From a virus, in the IMG/VR virus record IMGVR_UViG_3300047560_001792, positions 1 to 34,701 of that record: a stretch of 34,701 nt of DNA; one strand, given 5' to 3'. A program made the translations under genes and the position numbers. Positions 21,841-28,979 of the stretch are shown piece after piece; position 1 is the first letter of the stretch; each line of letters opens with the position of its first letter. Under the pieces are notes generated by a model. That model did no database searches and was not told the origin of the DNA. It saw nothing but the letters and a program-made list of their open reading frames with translations.

Positions 21841-22026
21841 TCAATAGGTGCGTTTACGCACCTGCTGCACCTGATTTGCAATGCTCGTTACTGCATCGCG
21901 ATCCTTCATTGGGACGCCTTGCTTTTTGCATTGTTGCCACACAAGAAATCTGAGAGCGGCTGACCCCTTGATCCAAGTCAGCCACTCCCTCGGCACCCGA
22001 TAACTCTTCCTGATCTCAGGCCGCAC
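21841..22026 (-). CDS. Hypothetical basic protein, 61 aa
   Basis: GTG at 22026 (read as MRPEIRKSYRVPREWLTWIKG) is preferred because AAGG lies 6 nt upstream; an ATG at 22050 would extend it further into the VWA gene. Strongly basic and helical with 'AALRFLVWQQCKKQGVPMKDR' and 'QQVRKRTY'. It follows the CobT-like gene with a short overlap and may belong to that operon. Function unknown. Confidence 0.5.
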   Translation of the reverse strand: MRPEIRKSYRVPREWLTWIKGSAALRFLVWQQCKKQGVPMKDRDAVTSIANQVQQVRKRTY

Positions 22027-23962
22027 TGGCCACCTTGGCGTTGTCCGCATTGAAGCGTTCGCCCAACAGCATCTTCGAGATGTTGTCGATCACTCTCCCG
22101 CTCAGTGAGTTCAGGTCCATGACCACCTCATGCTTCGTGTAGAAGTGACGTGGCGCATCCGTCATGATGCCGATGCCGATCAGGTTCACGCCATCCGCCT
22201 CGATCATGCTGACCACCTTCTTGAGTTGGCGGTTCAGGATCGTGTGTGTCCCACCATAAGTCTCACAGCATGGCGAGCCATCGCTCAGGACCATCATGAT
22301 CTTGCGCTGTTCGTGGCGCTTCTTGAGCCTCGGATAGACCGCAAGCAGGGAGTCTGCGTCGTTGTTCTCCATCAGCCACATGTCATCCATGTTGCCAATC
22401 GCACGCTTGGCCTCACGCAGTGGCTCATCAAAGCGCTTGAACTCGTAGATATGCACACGGTCCAGCGCCCCATAGAGGGTGGCACTGCTCTCGCCCATCC
22501 TCATGTGGTCCCTGATCATCTTCTTCTCGACCTCGTCCTTGGCCGTGCGCAGACTCGTGAAGCCCACGATCTCATAGGTAACACCGGTTCCCTCGAGCGC
22601 AGAACTCAGGGCCACCGCTGTCTTGCGGGCCAGCGTGATCTTCTCGCCGCCCATACTTCCCGAGCAGTCGACGACGATCTGCACAGCCGTATCAATGTCG
22701 TCACCCGAACGACGCCGCATGTAGACGTCCTCGGCACCACGCAACGCTGGCACAATGCGCCGTGCATCGAAGCGCCCAGACTTGTAGCCAGCGTCCCAGA
22801 CCCGATCACGCTTGGCCATCAGTGCCCGCCGCAACTTGGTTCGCATCGTCGCCACGTTGCCACGCAACGCATCCATGTCATACTGGTAGGTGGTGTCACC
22901 GCTAAGCTGGTTCATCACCTTGGCCTGACTGACGTCGACCTTGCGGTCCCAGTCGTGACGACGTGCCTCGAACATCATCATCGGCGGGCTAGTCCTGTGA
23001 TGGAACATTGGCTCGCCCACCACATTGCGGTAACCGGTAGCCGCAGGACCAACCACAACCTCGCTCGCTAGACCCGACGACTTGACCTTGATGTCCTTCC
23101 ACTTGTCGCCAGTCGCCTTGACCTTGGTCTCCGCCTCAGTGGCCGTCGCGGCGTCGCGATCCTCGCGCTCCGCCTTGACGGCCTCGGCATCCTCCTTGGC
23201 CTCACCGCCACCGGCAGTGCCCAGATCACCGTCGTCGCCGTCGCTGTCGCCCTTGTCGTCGCTCTCGTCGCCGTCGTCAGACTTGACGCTCTCCTTGATC
23301 TTGTCCCAGTCCTCGACGATCTCGCTGACCAAGTCGATGACCTGGCGTGTGCCTTCACGTCCATCCTTCATGGTGGCGATGCGATCACACAACTGAGACG
23401 CCAGCTTCCTGACACTTGGCGTCATCATGTCGAGCATCTGGTTGTGCAGGTCTACGTTGATACCCATGCGCTTGCGGCCCTCCCATGTCGTGACCACGGG
23501 TAACCACTCCTCCTCGGACGCAAAGTCAGCCTTGTCCTCGACATGCTTCATCGCCTTGAAGGTGCGCTCGTTCACAGCACGGCTCACGTCCTCGAAGTTG
23601 GCTCGTGTGCCCGCCCAGTTCCGCATCATCTGTGGCTCGATGCGCATGTCCTCACAGGCATTGACCAGCTCGTGAAAGAACGGATTGCCAGCCGAACGCT
23701 TCTCGTGTCCGCCGTAGGCATCCATGTCCGTGTATAGGATGTGCGCCGCCTCGTGATCGACGAAGCCAGCCAAGACCCCCTGCTGTTCGGGGGTCATCTT
23801 CTCGAGGCTGTCACCTGCGGGCAGCACGATCTTGCTCCCGTCAGTGTAGGCGCCGTCGCCCTTGAACACGACCTCGACCTTGGTCCCTGTCTTGCTCAGC
23901 TGTTCTGCCATTGCCCGAGTCGCAGACTCGAACTCGGAACGGGTTGTCTCGCGTCTAATCAT
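22016..23962 (-). CDS. CobT-like VWA protein with N-terminal zincin motif, 648 aa
   Basis: Start at ATG 23962 (MIRRETTRSEFESATRAMAE), with GGAG 7 nt upstream. N-terminal metallopeptidase-like site: HEAAH at residues 70-74, with the later acidic ligand region NACEDMRIEPQMM. The middle (about residues 228-285) is an acidic/Ala-rich linker. The C-terminal von Willebrand A domain has the MIDAS DCSGSM at 432-437, with later T and D positions of the same fold (ATLYGALD; VLSDGSP). CobT is the VWA subunit of cobaltochelatase; no other cobalamin gene is nearby, so a MoxR-VWA remodelling or protease role is more likely. Confidence 0.8.
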   Translation of the reverse strand: MIRRETTRSEFESATRAMAEQLSKTGTKVEVVFKGDGAYTDGSKIVLPAGDSLEKMTPEQQGVLAGFVDHEAAHILYTDMDAYGGHEKRSAGNPFFHELVNACEDMRIEPQMMRNWAGTRANFEDVSRAVNERTFKAMKHVEDKADFASEEEWLPVVTTWEGRKRMGINVDLHNQMLDMMTPSVRKLASQLCDRIATMKDGREGTRQVIDLVSEIVEDWDKIKESVKSDDGDESDDKGDSDGDDGDLGTAGGGEAKEDAEAVKAEREDRDAATATEAETKVKATGDKWKDIKVKSSGLASEVVVGPAATGYRNVVGEPMFHHRTSPPMMMFEARRHDWDRKVDVSQAKVMNQLSGDTTYQYDMDALRGNVATMRTKLRRALMAKRDRVWDAGYKSGRFDARRIVPALRGAEDVYMRRRSGDDIDTAVQIVVDCSGSMGGEKITLARKTAVALSSALEGTGVTYEIVGFTSLRTAKDEVEKKMIRDHMRMGESSATLYGALDRVHIYEFKRFDEPLREAKRAIGNMDDMWLMENNDADSLLAVYPRLKKRHEQRKIMMVLSDGSPCCETYGGTHTILNRQLKKVVSMIEADGVNLIGIGIMTDAPRHFYTKHEVVMDLNSLSGRVIDNISKMLLGERFNADNAKVASAA

Positions 23963-23973
23963 ATTGGTTCTCC

Positions 23974-24264
23974 TCAATTCATGGTGTCGTGGATGTGGGT
24001 GAAGGGCATGGCTTCTTCGAAGCCGCCCTCAGCGACGGCCTCCTTGGCGATCTTGACTGCGAGATCGACGCAGTCATCGTGACCATTGAGCAACGATTGC
24101 GTCACGCCATAGATGATCATCGCCGACATCATGGCACAGCCATCCACGTCTGCTTGGTTCGCAATGGACCTGATCAATGGGGCCAGTGAGTTCATGATCT
24201 TGAGCGCACGGATGCGCTCAGGGTCGTCAGCTTCAATCGCGATGTTTACCATTTCCGTTTGCAT
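23974..24264 (-). CDS. Hypothetical helical protein between the AAA+ and VWA genes, 96 aa
   Basis: Starts MQTEMVNIAIEADDPERIRA with GGAG before the ATG. All helical: 'LKIMNSLAPLIRSIANQAD', 'VDGCAMMSAMIIYGVTQSLL', 'CVDLAVKIAKEAVAEGGFEE'. It resembles small proteins in other phage operons that resist family assignment. Its position between the CobS-like and CobT-like genes suggests a third component or adaptor of the same machine. That is inference from order only. Confidence 0.6.
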   Translation of the reverse strand: MQTEMVNIAIEADDPERIRALKIMNSLAPLIRSIANQADVDGCAMMSAMIIYGVTQSLLNGHDDCVDLAVKIAKEAVAEGGFEEAMPFTHIHDTMN

Positions 24265-24291
24265 GTAATGTTCTCCTGTTGAAATTGGTTG

Positions 24292-26298
24292 TTACGATAC
24301 TGCGAAGATGCGCTGGACAATCTCAGCCACGACGGCTCGGTCAGCACTCGAGCAACGTGCCAGCACAGCCGCCTCGACGCTCATCTTGAGCGCCTCCTTC
24401 TCATCGCCAAGCCGCACAGTCAGACGCTGGTAACGTGTGCAAGCGGCCAGCACTTCACGAGGCGAGACCACCTCGAGGATGCGCCCCTTCTTGAAGGCTT
24501 CACGAACCTCGTTGGCGAGGCGCACCCACTTATCGGCGATGTCTTTGGCGACGTTGGTCTTGGCGATGATCAGTTCACGTTCCTGCTCAGCCTTCAGGTA
24601 GTCATGCTCGATGAACACGGTGAAGCGAGAGCGAGTCGCCGCACTCTGAGTGCGAACCGCAGGGTAAATTCCATACTCGTCGCCGTTGCCCCTCGAGTTA
24701 CATGCCGCAACCATGCGGAACATGGGGTGAGGCGCAACGAACCGACCGCCATCTTCGAGGAGGAGCAAGCCCTTCATCTCGAGCATACGGTTGAGGACAT
24801 AGGCCGTCTCGCTACGGGTCACATCGAACTCGTCGCACAGCAGGAGGCATCCCTCCTCGAGCGCTGTGACCAGCGCACCAGGAGTGAACGTGGTCTCGCC
24901 ATCCTTGAAGTCTGTCTTGCCGATCAACTCGAAGCGCGAGATGTCCGAGTCACCGTTGACTCGCATGAGGGGCCAGCCCAATCGAGCCGCGATCTGCTCG
25001 ACGAACGTGGTCTTACCCGAACCAGTGTGGCCGTAGACCCATGTGTTATCGCCAGCCACAAGCGCATCGAGTGCAAGGGCAAGGTTCTTCTTCTCGAACA
25101 CATAGTCCGTGTCGACGCTTGGCACCAAAGGATGCGGGCCATCCCACTCGAACATGGGCACATCGAAGTCGAAGCGCTCAGCCATCTTGCCCTTGATGTT
25201 GAATACATCCTTGGCCTTGGCGATGCCCAGCTTGCCAGTCGGGAAGCCGACCGTCTCATCGCCACGCTTGATCTCACCGACCACCATTGGTGTGGCAGCT
25301 GCACTAGCGGCAGCCTTGCGAGCCGCCATCAGGTCGGCGTGAAGGGTGACGTTCTCGTTGGCGAGCGCAGTTGCTCGAGCCTCGAGAGACTTGACGTCGT
25401 CGAACGTGGTGACCGTGCCACCCGTTGCCATGGCGAGCATCGGCTCGACCATCTTGATCATGGCGGTGGGGTCGAAGGCGGGGGCGACAGAGGTGGTGCT
25501 GATGGTGGTCATGGAAATCTCCTTGTGCTTTGTGAAATGTTTGATGGCCTCCACGACAACGTCGCGGATATGGCCCGTGAGTGGTGCGAAAGTGCGGTCG
25601 TAAACGTCTGGCTCGTCATAGCCACGGCACTCGATGAGTGAACGAGCATCGGTGAAGTCACTCGTCGTGTGAACTTCGCCGTCAAGAAGACCGTGGTTGC
25701 GCAGGTATTCGATGATGCCGTGAGTCAGCAGAATTTTCTGCTCGATAGTCATGTCATTCGAGCGACCGTAGATAAACACTCGGTCGTGGGCGTCTATGAC
25801 TCTGTCGATGGGGGTCAATGCCATTGGCGTCTCCGTAACAGTTGCGATAGGTGTGAGTGGCTTGGCTTCGAGGTGGGTCCAGAGCCATGCCTCAGTGTCA
25901 GGTTGGTTGAAGTCCGTGTGCCACCCGAAGCGGTAGCCCGTCTTGGTTGAGGTGTCTGTGACGCCAACTTTAGACGGTTCAAGGATGGCTTGCAAGACGT
26001 CGAACACCGATGTTCCCACCTTGCCGCCGCTCAGGTGGTGAGCGATCAGCCCTTCCCTTACGGGAAGCGGGGTCTGCAACAGGATAGACGACAGCCACGG
26101 CCTAACGCTGAGTTGGCCTGGGCCTGTGCCGCAGATCGGGGAGTGGGTGACAACTTTTGACACGTCATAATGTGGCGACGCCAGAAGTTCGGACTTGATC
26201 ATGTCGCCAATGATCGAGTCGACGCTTCGCCGTCGTGTCTTGAATGGTTCTTTGCGAGCAACGGAAAGTCGCTCGGAGATTTCGTCGTTAGTCAGCAT
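24292..26298 (-). CDS. CobS/MoxR-like AAA+ ATPase with unusual N-terminal extension, 668 aa
   Basis: Start at ATG 26298 (MLTNDEISERLSVARKEPFK), with GGAGG 8 nt upstream; a TTG five codons earlier is unlikely. Residues 1-262 are a domain not recognised here. The C-terminal part is a MoxR/CobS-type AAA+ ATPase: Walker A GHTGSGKT with K429, Walker B CLLLCDEFD, sensor-type asparagine in VAACNSRGN, and an arginine pair in TRSRF. An internal ATG at 25512 has a near-perfect RBS, so a 406-aa ATPase alone may also be made. Partners: CobT-like VWA gene and 96-aa gene. Motor function is clear, substrate unknown. Confidence 0.8.
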   Translation of the reverse strand: MLTNDEISERLSVARKEPFKTRRRSVDSIIGDMIKSELLASPHYDVSKVVTHSPICGTGPGQLSVRPWLSSILLQTPLPVREGLIAHHLSGGKVGTSVFDVLQAILEPSKVGVTDTSTKTGYRFGWHTDFNQPDTEAWLWTHLEAKPLTPIATVTETPMALTPIDRVIDAHDRVFIYGRSNDMTIEQKILLTHGIIEYLRNHGLLDGEVHTTSDFTDARSLIECRGYDEPDVYDRTFAPLTGHIRDVVVEAIKHFTKHKEISMTTISTTSVAPAFDPTAMIKMVEPMLAMATGGTVTTFDDVKSLEARATALANENVTLHADLMAARKAAASAAATPMVVGEIKRGDETVGFPTGKLGIAKAKDVFNIKGKMAERFDFDVPMFEWDGPHPLVPSVDTDYVFEKKNLALALDALVAGDNTWVYGHTGSGKTTFVEQIAARLGWPLMRVNGDSDISRFELIGKTDFKDGETTFTPGALVTALEEGCLLLCDEFDVTRSETAYVLNRMLEMKGLLLLEDGGRFVAPHPMFRMVAACNSRGNGDEYGIYPAVRTQSAATRSRFTVFIEHDYLKAEQERELIIAKTNVAKDIADKWVRLANEVREAFKKGRILEVVSPREVLAACTRYQRLTVRLGDEKEALKMSVEAAVLARCSSADRAVVAEIVQRIFAVS
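25512..25528 (-). promoter_or_regulatory. Internal ribosome-binding site and start codon inside the AAA+ gene
   Basis: On the minus strand AAGGAG, six bases (ATTTCC), then ATG, in frame with the AAA+ gene (residue 263). The downstream peptide begins MTTISTTSVAPAFDPTAMIK, typical of a CobS-like N-terminus. It predicts a second, shorter ATPase product of 406 aa. Confidence 0.55.
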
Positions 26299-26320
26299 CG
26301 GTTGATCCTCCAAAAGAAAA

Positions 26321-26342
26321 GGGGCCGCCGATTGGCAGCCCC
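26321..26342 (-). terminator. Intrinsic terminator directly upstream of the AAA+ gene (second hairpin of module copy 1)
   Basis: Minus-strand RNA GGGGCUGCC (26342-26334), AAUC loop, GGCGGCCCC (26329-26321), then UUUUCUUUU. One stem position is a G-U pair in this strand but a C-A mismatch in the other, so leftward transcription is the functional direction. The U tract runs into the GGAGG of the AAA+ gene, leaving no room for a promoter in between. Confidence 0.7.
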
Positions 26343-26344
26343 AA

Positions 26345-26375
26345 TATTCCCCTCATCCCCAACTTCGTTGGGGAC
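26345..26375 (-). repeat. Two-hairpin RNA module, copy 1: GAA-triloop hairpin + UGAGGGGAAUA
   Basis: Minus strand: stem UCCCCAAC-GAA-GUUGGGGA (26374-26356), then UGAGGGGAAUA (26355-26345, pairing edge included). It lies after the stop of the Api92-like gene and is followed 2 nt later by the terminator hairpin. The stem bases differ from the other copies but keep full pairing. Confidence 0.6.
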
Positions 26376-26385
26376 ACACATACAC

Positions 26386-26931
26386 TTAATAGACGAGGGA
26401 CAGGTTGATCTGCTCTTCGACTTGGTCCTCACGGTCTGCGTAGTGCTTGGCAATGTCGAGAGTCGTCTCGACTTCAGGTGGGATGTGAGTCTTGGCCCAC
26501 TTGTGAGTTCGACTCACGATGTCGAGGTCATCGTAATGACCCATGTTGTATGAGCCGCAGTAGTCCTGATCGTCCTTGGCCCTTGTTGCGAAGAACATGG
26601 CGTCGATCTCAGCGTCGAAGTCTCCCATCAGGTTCTCGTAATAGGAGATGGGCGGTGCGAACTTGGTCTCGAAGCGGAGAGCCACATAGTTCGGGTTGAC
26701 CAGCTCGTAGCTGTTGATGCGTTGGCCCGACAGTCTTTGGTCGATGCCGACGTCGTGGCTGACTCCCCAGTTGCCGATCTTCCAAGAGGCATCACGTTCT
26801 TCGGGAACATGCTTGGGCCGAGGGTAAAGCCCGCCGAATAGCGAGCCATCCTTGAAGTCCTTCACGATTTTCGCAATGAACTTGGGGTCGGAGTGTTTGA
26901 TGGTAACGAAGTTGTCGCAAATATCTTGCAT
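26386..26931 (-). CDS. Api92-like (DUF1281) phage protein, 181 aa
   Basis: The pattern 'CDNFVTIKHSDPKFIAKIVKDF', 'YPRPKHVPEERDASWKIGNWGVSHDVG', then 'ALRFETKFAPPISYYENLMGDFD', and later 'CGSYNMGHY' follows the ferredoxin-like Api92/DUF1281 family: small domain with WG..., F-x-T-x-x-x-PP and C/G-rich ends. Function of the family is unknown. It is the last gene before terminator 26321 and carries module copy 1 in its 3' end. Start at MQDICDNF. Confidence 0.65.
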   Translation of the reverse strand: MQDICDNFVTIKHSDPKFIAKIVKDFKDGSLFGGLYPRPKHVPEERDASWKIGNWGVSHDVGIDQRLSGQRINSYELVNPNYVALRFETKFAPPISYYENLMGDFDAEIDAMFFATRAKDDQDYCGSYNMGHYDDLDIVSRTHKWAKTHIPPEVETTLDIAKHYADREDQVEEQINLSLVY

Positions 26932-26950
26932 CGCAATGTCTCCTAATGCG

Positions 26951-27274
26951 TTAGTGGGCAGTGGTTTCTTCGTCGAGTTCTTCTTCGCAGGTCAGGCTCA
27001 GGACCAGCATGGTTTTCTCGTAAGACGAGATAGCCAGTGGCTTAAGGGCATCCATCAGTCCTGGAACATGAGCCTCGTCCTCAACGCCTGTCGTGCCGCA
27101 CATCATCCCGATCATGCTGCCAAGGGCAGAGGTGCTGACCTTCAACACGTCGGCGTCTCTGTAGCCACGCTCTTTCCAGATTGGTGCCATCTGTTCGAGT
27201 GATTTCTGAATGAGGCGTGCAAACTCGTGAGAGGCGTCACGCAATTCGTCGGCAGTCTTGATGGTGTGGTTCAT
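26951..27274 (-). CDS. Hypothetical helical protein, 107 aa
   Basis: Starts MNHTIKTADELRDASHEFAR at ATG 27274, with AAGGAG upstream; the open frame extends further but as a shadow of the glycosylase gene. Helices 'LIQKSLEQMAPIWKERGY', 'VLKVSTSALGSMIGMMCG', 'KTMLVLSLTCEEELDEE' and an acidic tail. It is reminiscent of the 96-aa protein at 23974 in composition. No family recognised. It overlaps the glycosylase stop by 4 nt (ATGA). Confidence 0.6.
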   Translation of the reverse strand: MNHTIKTADELRDASHEFARLIQKSLEQMAPIWKERGYRDADVLKVSTSALGSMIGMMCGTTGVEDEAHVPGLMDALKPLAISSYEKTMLVLSLTCEEELDEETTAH

Positions 27275-27699
27275 TTGGCTTCTCCTTGTGTTGGCCAGTA
27301 GTAGGGGAGTGACGGGTCGACGTATGGAAACAGCGGCCCGTAGTGGTCTGGGTCTTTGCGAACCAGATTGGCTTGGTGGGAGACGTGAAGGCGAAGGTCT
27401 CCGACCCACGACGGCAAGTCGTCGTCGTGCAATCCGTGAATGGCGAGCATCGTGTGGCTGTTGTAGCCACGGTCCCACCACGCTCTAACGCAACAGTTGT
27501 GATACGCTTGGAGCGAACCGAGGTGGCCTTCCCACATGAGAACCGCAGGGTGGCTTTGCCACCCTGCTTTCATGCCAAGACGTTTGCGTGCCAGGGCACG
27601 CATGATCTGGCGACACTCGGTGATTTGCTTGTTGAGACGCTTGTTGTCGAGGCAGTTGGCACTCGTCGCGAAGGTCACATAGGGCATGAAGGTTTGCAT
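27271..27699 (-). CDS. Pyrimidine-dimer DNA glycosylase-like protein, 142 aa
   Basis: Start at ATG 27699 (MQTFMPYVTFATSANCLDNK); the frame is open upstream, but that is a shadow. 'MQTFMPYVTFATSANCLDNKRLNKQ' followed by 'GWQSHPAVLMWEGHLGSLQAYHNCCVRAWWDRGY' matches the Pyr_excise/DUF-type family related to T4 endonuclease V, which excises UV-induced pyrimidine dimers. It retains the N-terminal Met-Gln-Thr start of that family. Role: DNA repair for the phage, likely light-exposed habitats. Start overlaps the preceding stop. Confidence 0.72.
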   Translation of the reverse strand: MQTFMPYVTFATSANCLDNKRLNKQITECRQIMRALARKRLGMKAGWQSHPAVLMWEGHLGSLQAYHNCCVRAWWDRGYNSHTMLAIHGLHDDDLPSWVGDLRLHVSHQANLVRKDPDHYGPLFPYVDPSLPYYWPTQGEAK

Positions 27700-27938
27700 T
27701 ATTCGTGACCCTTCGGGACAGTGTAGCCAGTGATGGTGGCTGGCTCGTCGCTTGTAATCACGAGGTGGATTGTCGTTGACTCCGAGTTGCGGTCGATCAA
27801 CACGTTGAGGATCAACGTGAGAACCCAGAAGCTGGCTTGAGGCCATGCGTCGTCGAGGACAGCAACGCAGGTCATAATTGTGCTGGAAACGTAAGCGGCA
27901 ATAGAGATGGCTCGAAGAGCCGTGATGTCGTTGAACAT
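27699..27938 (-). CDS. Small membrane protein, 79 aa
   Basis: MFNDITALRAISIAAYVSST continues into two probable TM helices (AISIAAYVSSTIMTCVAVL and ASFWVLTLILNVLI) and a polar C-terminal tail (TSDEPATITGYTVPKGHE). The ATG is preceded by AAGGA after the terminator at 27967-27989. The stop overlaps the glycosylase start (TAATG). No family recognised. Confidence 0.6.
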   Translation of the reverse strand: MFNDITALRAISIAAYVSSTIMTCVAVLDDAWPQASFWVLTLILNVLIDRNSESTTIHLVITSDEPATITGYTVPKGHE

Positions 27939-27966
27939 GGAAATATCCTTTCGTGTAACAGAAAAA

Positions 27967-27989
27967 GCCCCGCCGTTGATCGGCGAGGC
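27967..27989 (-). terminator. Intrinsic terminator, leftward (second hairpin of module copy 2)
   Basis: Minus-strand RNA GCCUCGCCG (27989-27981), AUCAA loop, CGGCGGGGC (27975-27967), then UUUUU. One pair is U-G in this strand and C-A in the other, indicating leftward use. It lies 28 nt before the ATG at 27938. Confidence 0.7.
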
Positions 27990-27994
27990 ACAGT

Positions 27995-28021
27995 TATTCC
28001 CTTCAGTCCCCTTCGGGGACT
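27995..28021 (-). repeat. Two-hairpin RNA module, copy 2: GAA-triloop hairpin + UGAAGGGAAUA
   Basis: Minus strand: AGUCCCC-GAA-GGGGACU (28021-28005) then UGAAGGGAAUA (28005-27995), followed 5 nt later by the terminator hairpin. The stem includes part of the UAG stop of the upstream 31-aa peptide. Confidence 0.6.
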
Positions 28022-28115
28022 AACGAGTAAAGGCGATATAGATGAGGGTCATCAGAACGGCTGTCGTGAAAGCCGTGACCTTGATGAGAGGCCACACGTC
28101 GTCGTCGTGGATCAT
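28020..28115 (-). CDS. Small membrane peptide, 31 aa
   Basis: ATG 28115, with GAGG about 8 nt upstream. MIHDDDVWPLIKVTAFTTAV then LMTLIYIAFTR: an acidic N-terminus and one TM helix. Immediately follows the 29-aa peptide. The TAG stop lies in the hairpin of module copy 2. Function unknown; small phage membrane peptides may act as inhibitors or holin-like proteins. Confidence 0.5.
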   Translation of the reverse strand: MIHDDDVWPLIKVTAFTTAVLMTLIYIAFTR

Positions 28116-28125
28116 GTCGTGGACC

Positions 28126-28215
28126 TCAAAACGCGATGAAGAACACGGCAAAGATCATGGTCATGAAACAGCTGAAGGCAATGCCTTCGGCAATGGTCTG
28201 CAAAGTCTCGCTCAT
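28126..28215 (-). CDS. Small membrane peptide, 29 aa
   Basis: ATG 28215, with AGGAG 8 nt upstream. MSETLQTIAEGIAFSCFMTM then IFAVFFIAF: one strongly hydrophobic helix from about residue 12 to the end. The next peptide's start follows 10 nt after the TGA. Function unknown. Preceded by the 28254 terminator. Confidence 0.5.
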   Translation of the reverse strand: MSETLQTIAEGIAFSCFMTMIFAVFFIAF

Positions 28216-28253
28216 GATTAGGCTCCTGTAATGGGACGTGGAAACGAAAAAAA

Positions 28254-28275
28254 GGGCCACCCCGAAGGGTGGCCC
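28254..28275 (-). terminator. Intrinsic terminator, leftward
   Basis: GGGCCACCC (28254-28262) and GGGTGGCCC (28267-28275) form nine pairs with a 4-nt loop (UUCG in the minus-strand RNA), followed by seven T residues. It lies just past the stop of the 62-aa gene. Confidence 0.8.
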
Positions 28276-28282
28276 TATGCGA

Positions 28283-28471
28283 TTAGGCTGCGCTTGGCAA
28301 GTAGTGGAGGCACATCGCCAGTCGTTCTTCAGCGTGTTTTAGACGTCGACGTATGTCAGCGACACGCTTGAAGTCTTTCTGGCGAAGCCAGAAGTTGCGA
28401 TCTGAGCGGAGAGTGCGAACGACCTCCTGAAGGAGGTCGACGCGATTGGTGAGTTCTTCGCGATTGCTCAT
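28283..28471 (-). CDS. Coiled-coil hypothetical protein, 62 aa
   Basis: Start at ATG 28471 (MSNREELTNRVDLLQEVVRT), the preferred of two in-frame ATGs. One long helix with heptad-like leucines (LLQEVVRTLRSDRNFWLR) followed by 'VADIRRRLKHAEERLAMCL'. It follows the 132-aa gene after 8 nt. No family recognised. Confidence 0.55.
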   Translation of the reverse strand: MSNREELTNRVDLLQEVVRTLRSDRNFWLRQKDFKRVADIRRRLKHAEERLAMCLHYLPSAA

Positions 28472-28479
28472 GACACACC

Positions 28480-28878
28480 TCACTTGCCAGTCAGGATTGC
28501 GAGGATTTTGCGAGCATCAGCTTCGCTGATACCGAACTGCTTGCTGAAGCCAAGGGCTTCGGTCGCTTCGGCCTTAGCCTTCGGCTTGACCGTCTTGGTC
28601 AGTCGCTTTGCGACTGGCTTGGCTTCGGGCTTGGCAGGAACCTTCTCAGCCTTCGGCTGAATGTCAGCCAGCTTTGCGTATCGGGCCAATGTGACCTTGC
28701 GGTCGGAGACCGAAACACGATTGGCAGCGATGGGATCGACGGCGACGTAGTCGCCCTTCACTTTGACGCAGAAGCCACCTTCGGTGCAGATGGCCAAAGG
28801 ACGAGCAACGGTGGAACCGTCTTTGCGCTTCACAACGTTGCCTTCAGCAACGAGAACGGGGTGAATCGTATTCAGCAT
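28480..28878 (-). CDS. Hypothetical protein with Lys/Ala/Pro linker, 132 aa
   Basis: Start at ATG 28878 (MLNTIHPVLVAEGNVVKRKD), with AAAGGA about 10 nt upstream. N-terminal beta-rich domain (STVARPLAICTEGGFCVKVK, then GDYVAVDPIAANRVSV), a flexible basic Lys/Pro/Ala linker (residues about 72-105), and a C-terminal helix pair (FGISEADARKILAILTGK). The layout resembles nucleoid-associated or DNA-binding phage proteins but no family is recognised. First gene downstream of module copies 3 and 4. Confidence 0.6.
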   Translation of the reverse strand: MLNTIHPVLVAEGNVVKRKDGSTVARPLAICTEGGFCVKVKGDYVAVDPIAANRVSVSDRKVTLARYAKLADIQPKAEKVPAKPEAKPVAKRLTKTVKPKAKAEATEALGFSKQFGISEADARKILAILTGK

Positions 28879-28903
28879 GATCGTAATCCTTTCGGGGTTG
28901 GTT

Positions 28904-28949
28904 GAGACCGAATTGGCCTCGCTTCTATTCCCCTCAGTCCCTTCGGGAC
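28904..28949 (-). repeat. Two-hairpin RNA module, copy 3
   Basis: Minus strand: GUCCC-GAA-GGGAC (28949-28937), UGAGGGGAAUA (28936-28926), 5 nt, then GAGGCC-loop-GGUCUC (28920-28904). The second stem needs a G-U pair that exists only in minus-strand RNA. No U tract follows; it lies in the leader of the gene starting at 28878. Confidence 0.6.
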
Positions 28950-28979
28950 ATTCGCAATGTCTGTGGGAGAGAGGGTTTC

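Noticed and set aside
22130-23071. Rightward frame opposite the CobT-like gene
   Set aside because: Antisense shadow of the VWA domain with no RBS or recognisable fold.
24289-25641. Long rightward frame opposite the AAA+ gene
   Set aside because: Antisense of a gene with intact Walker motifs, and no plausible protein motif is present.
22016-26298. Genuine cobaltochelatase (cobalamin synthesis)
   Set aside because: The CobN-type large subunit and any other cobalamin gene are missing, and the VWA protein carries an extra HEAAH site, so metal-chelatase function is not supported.
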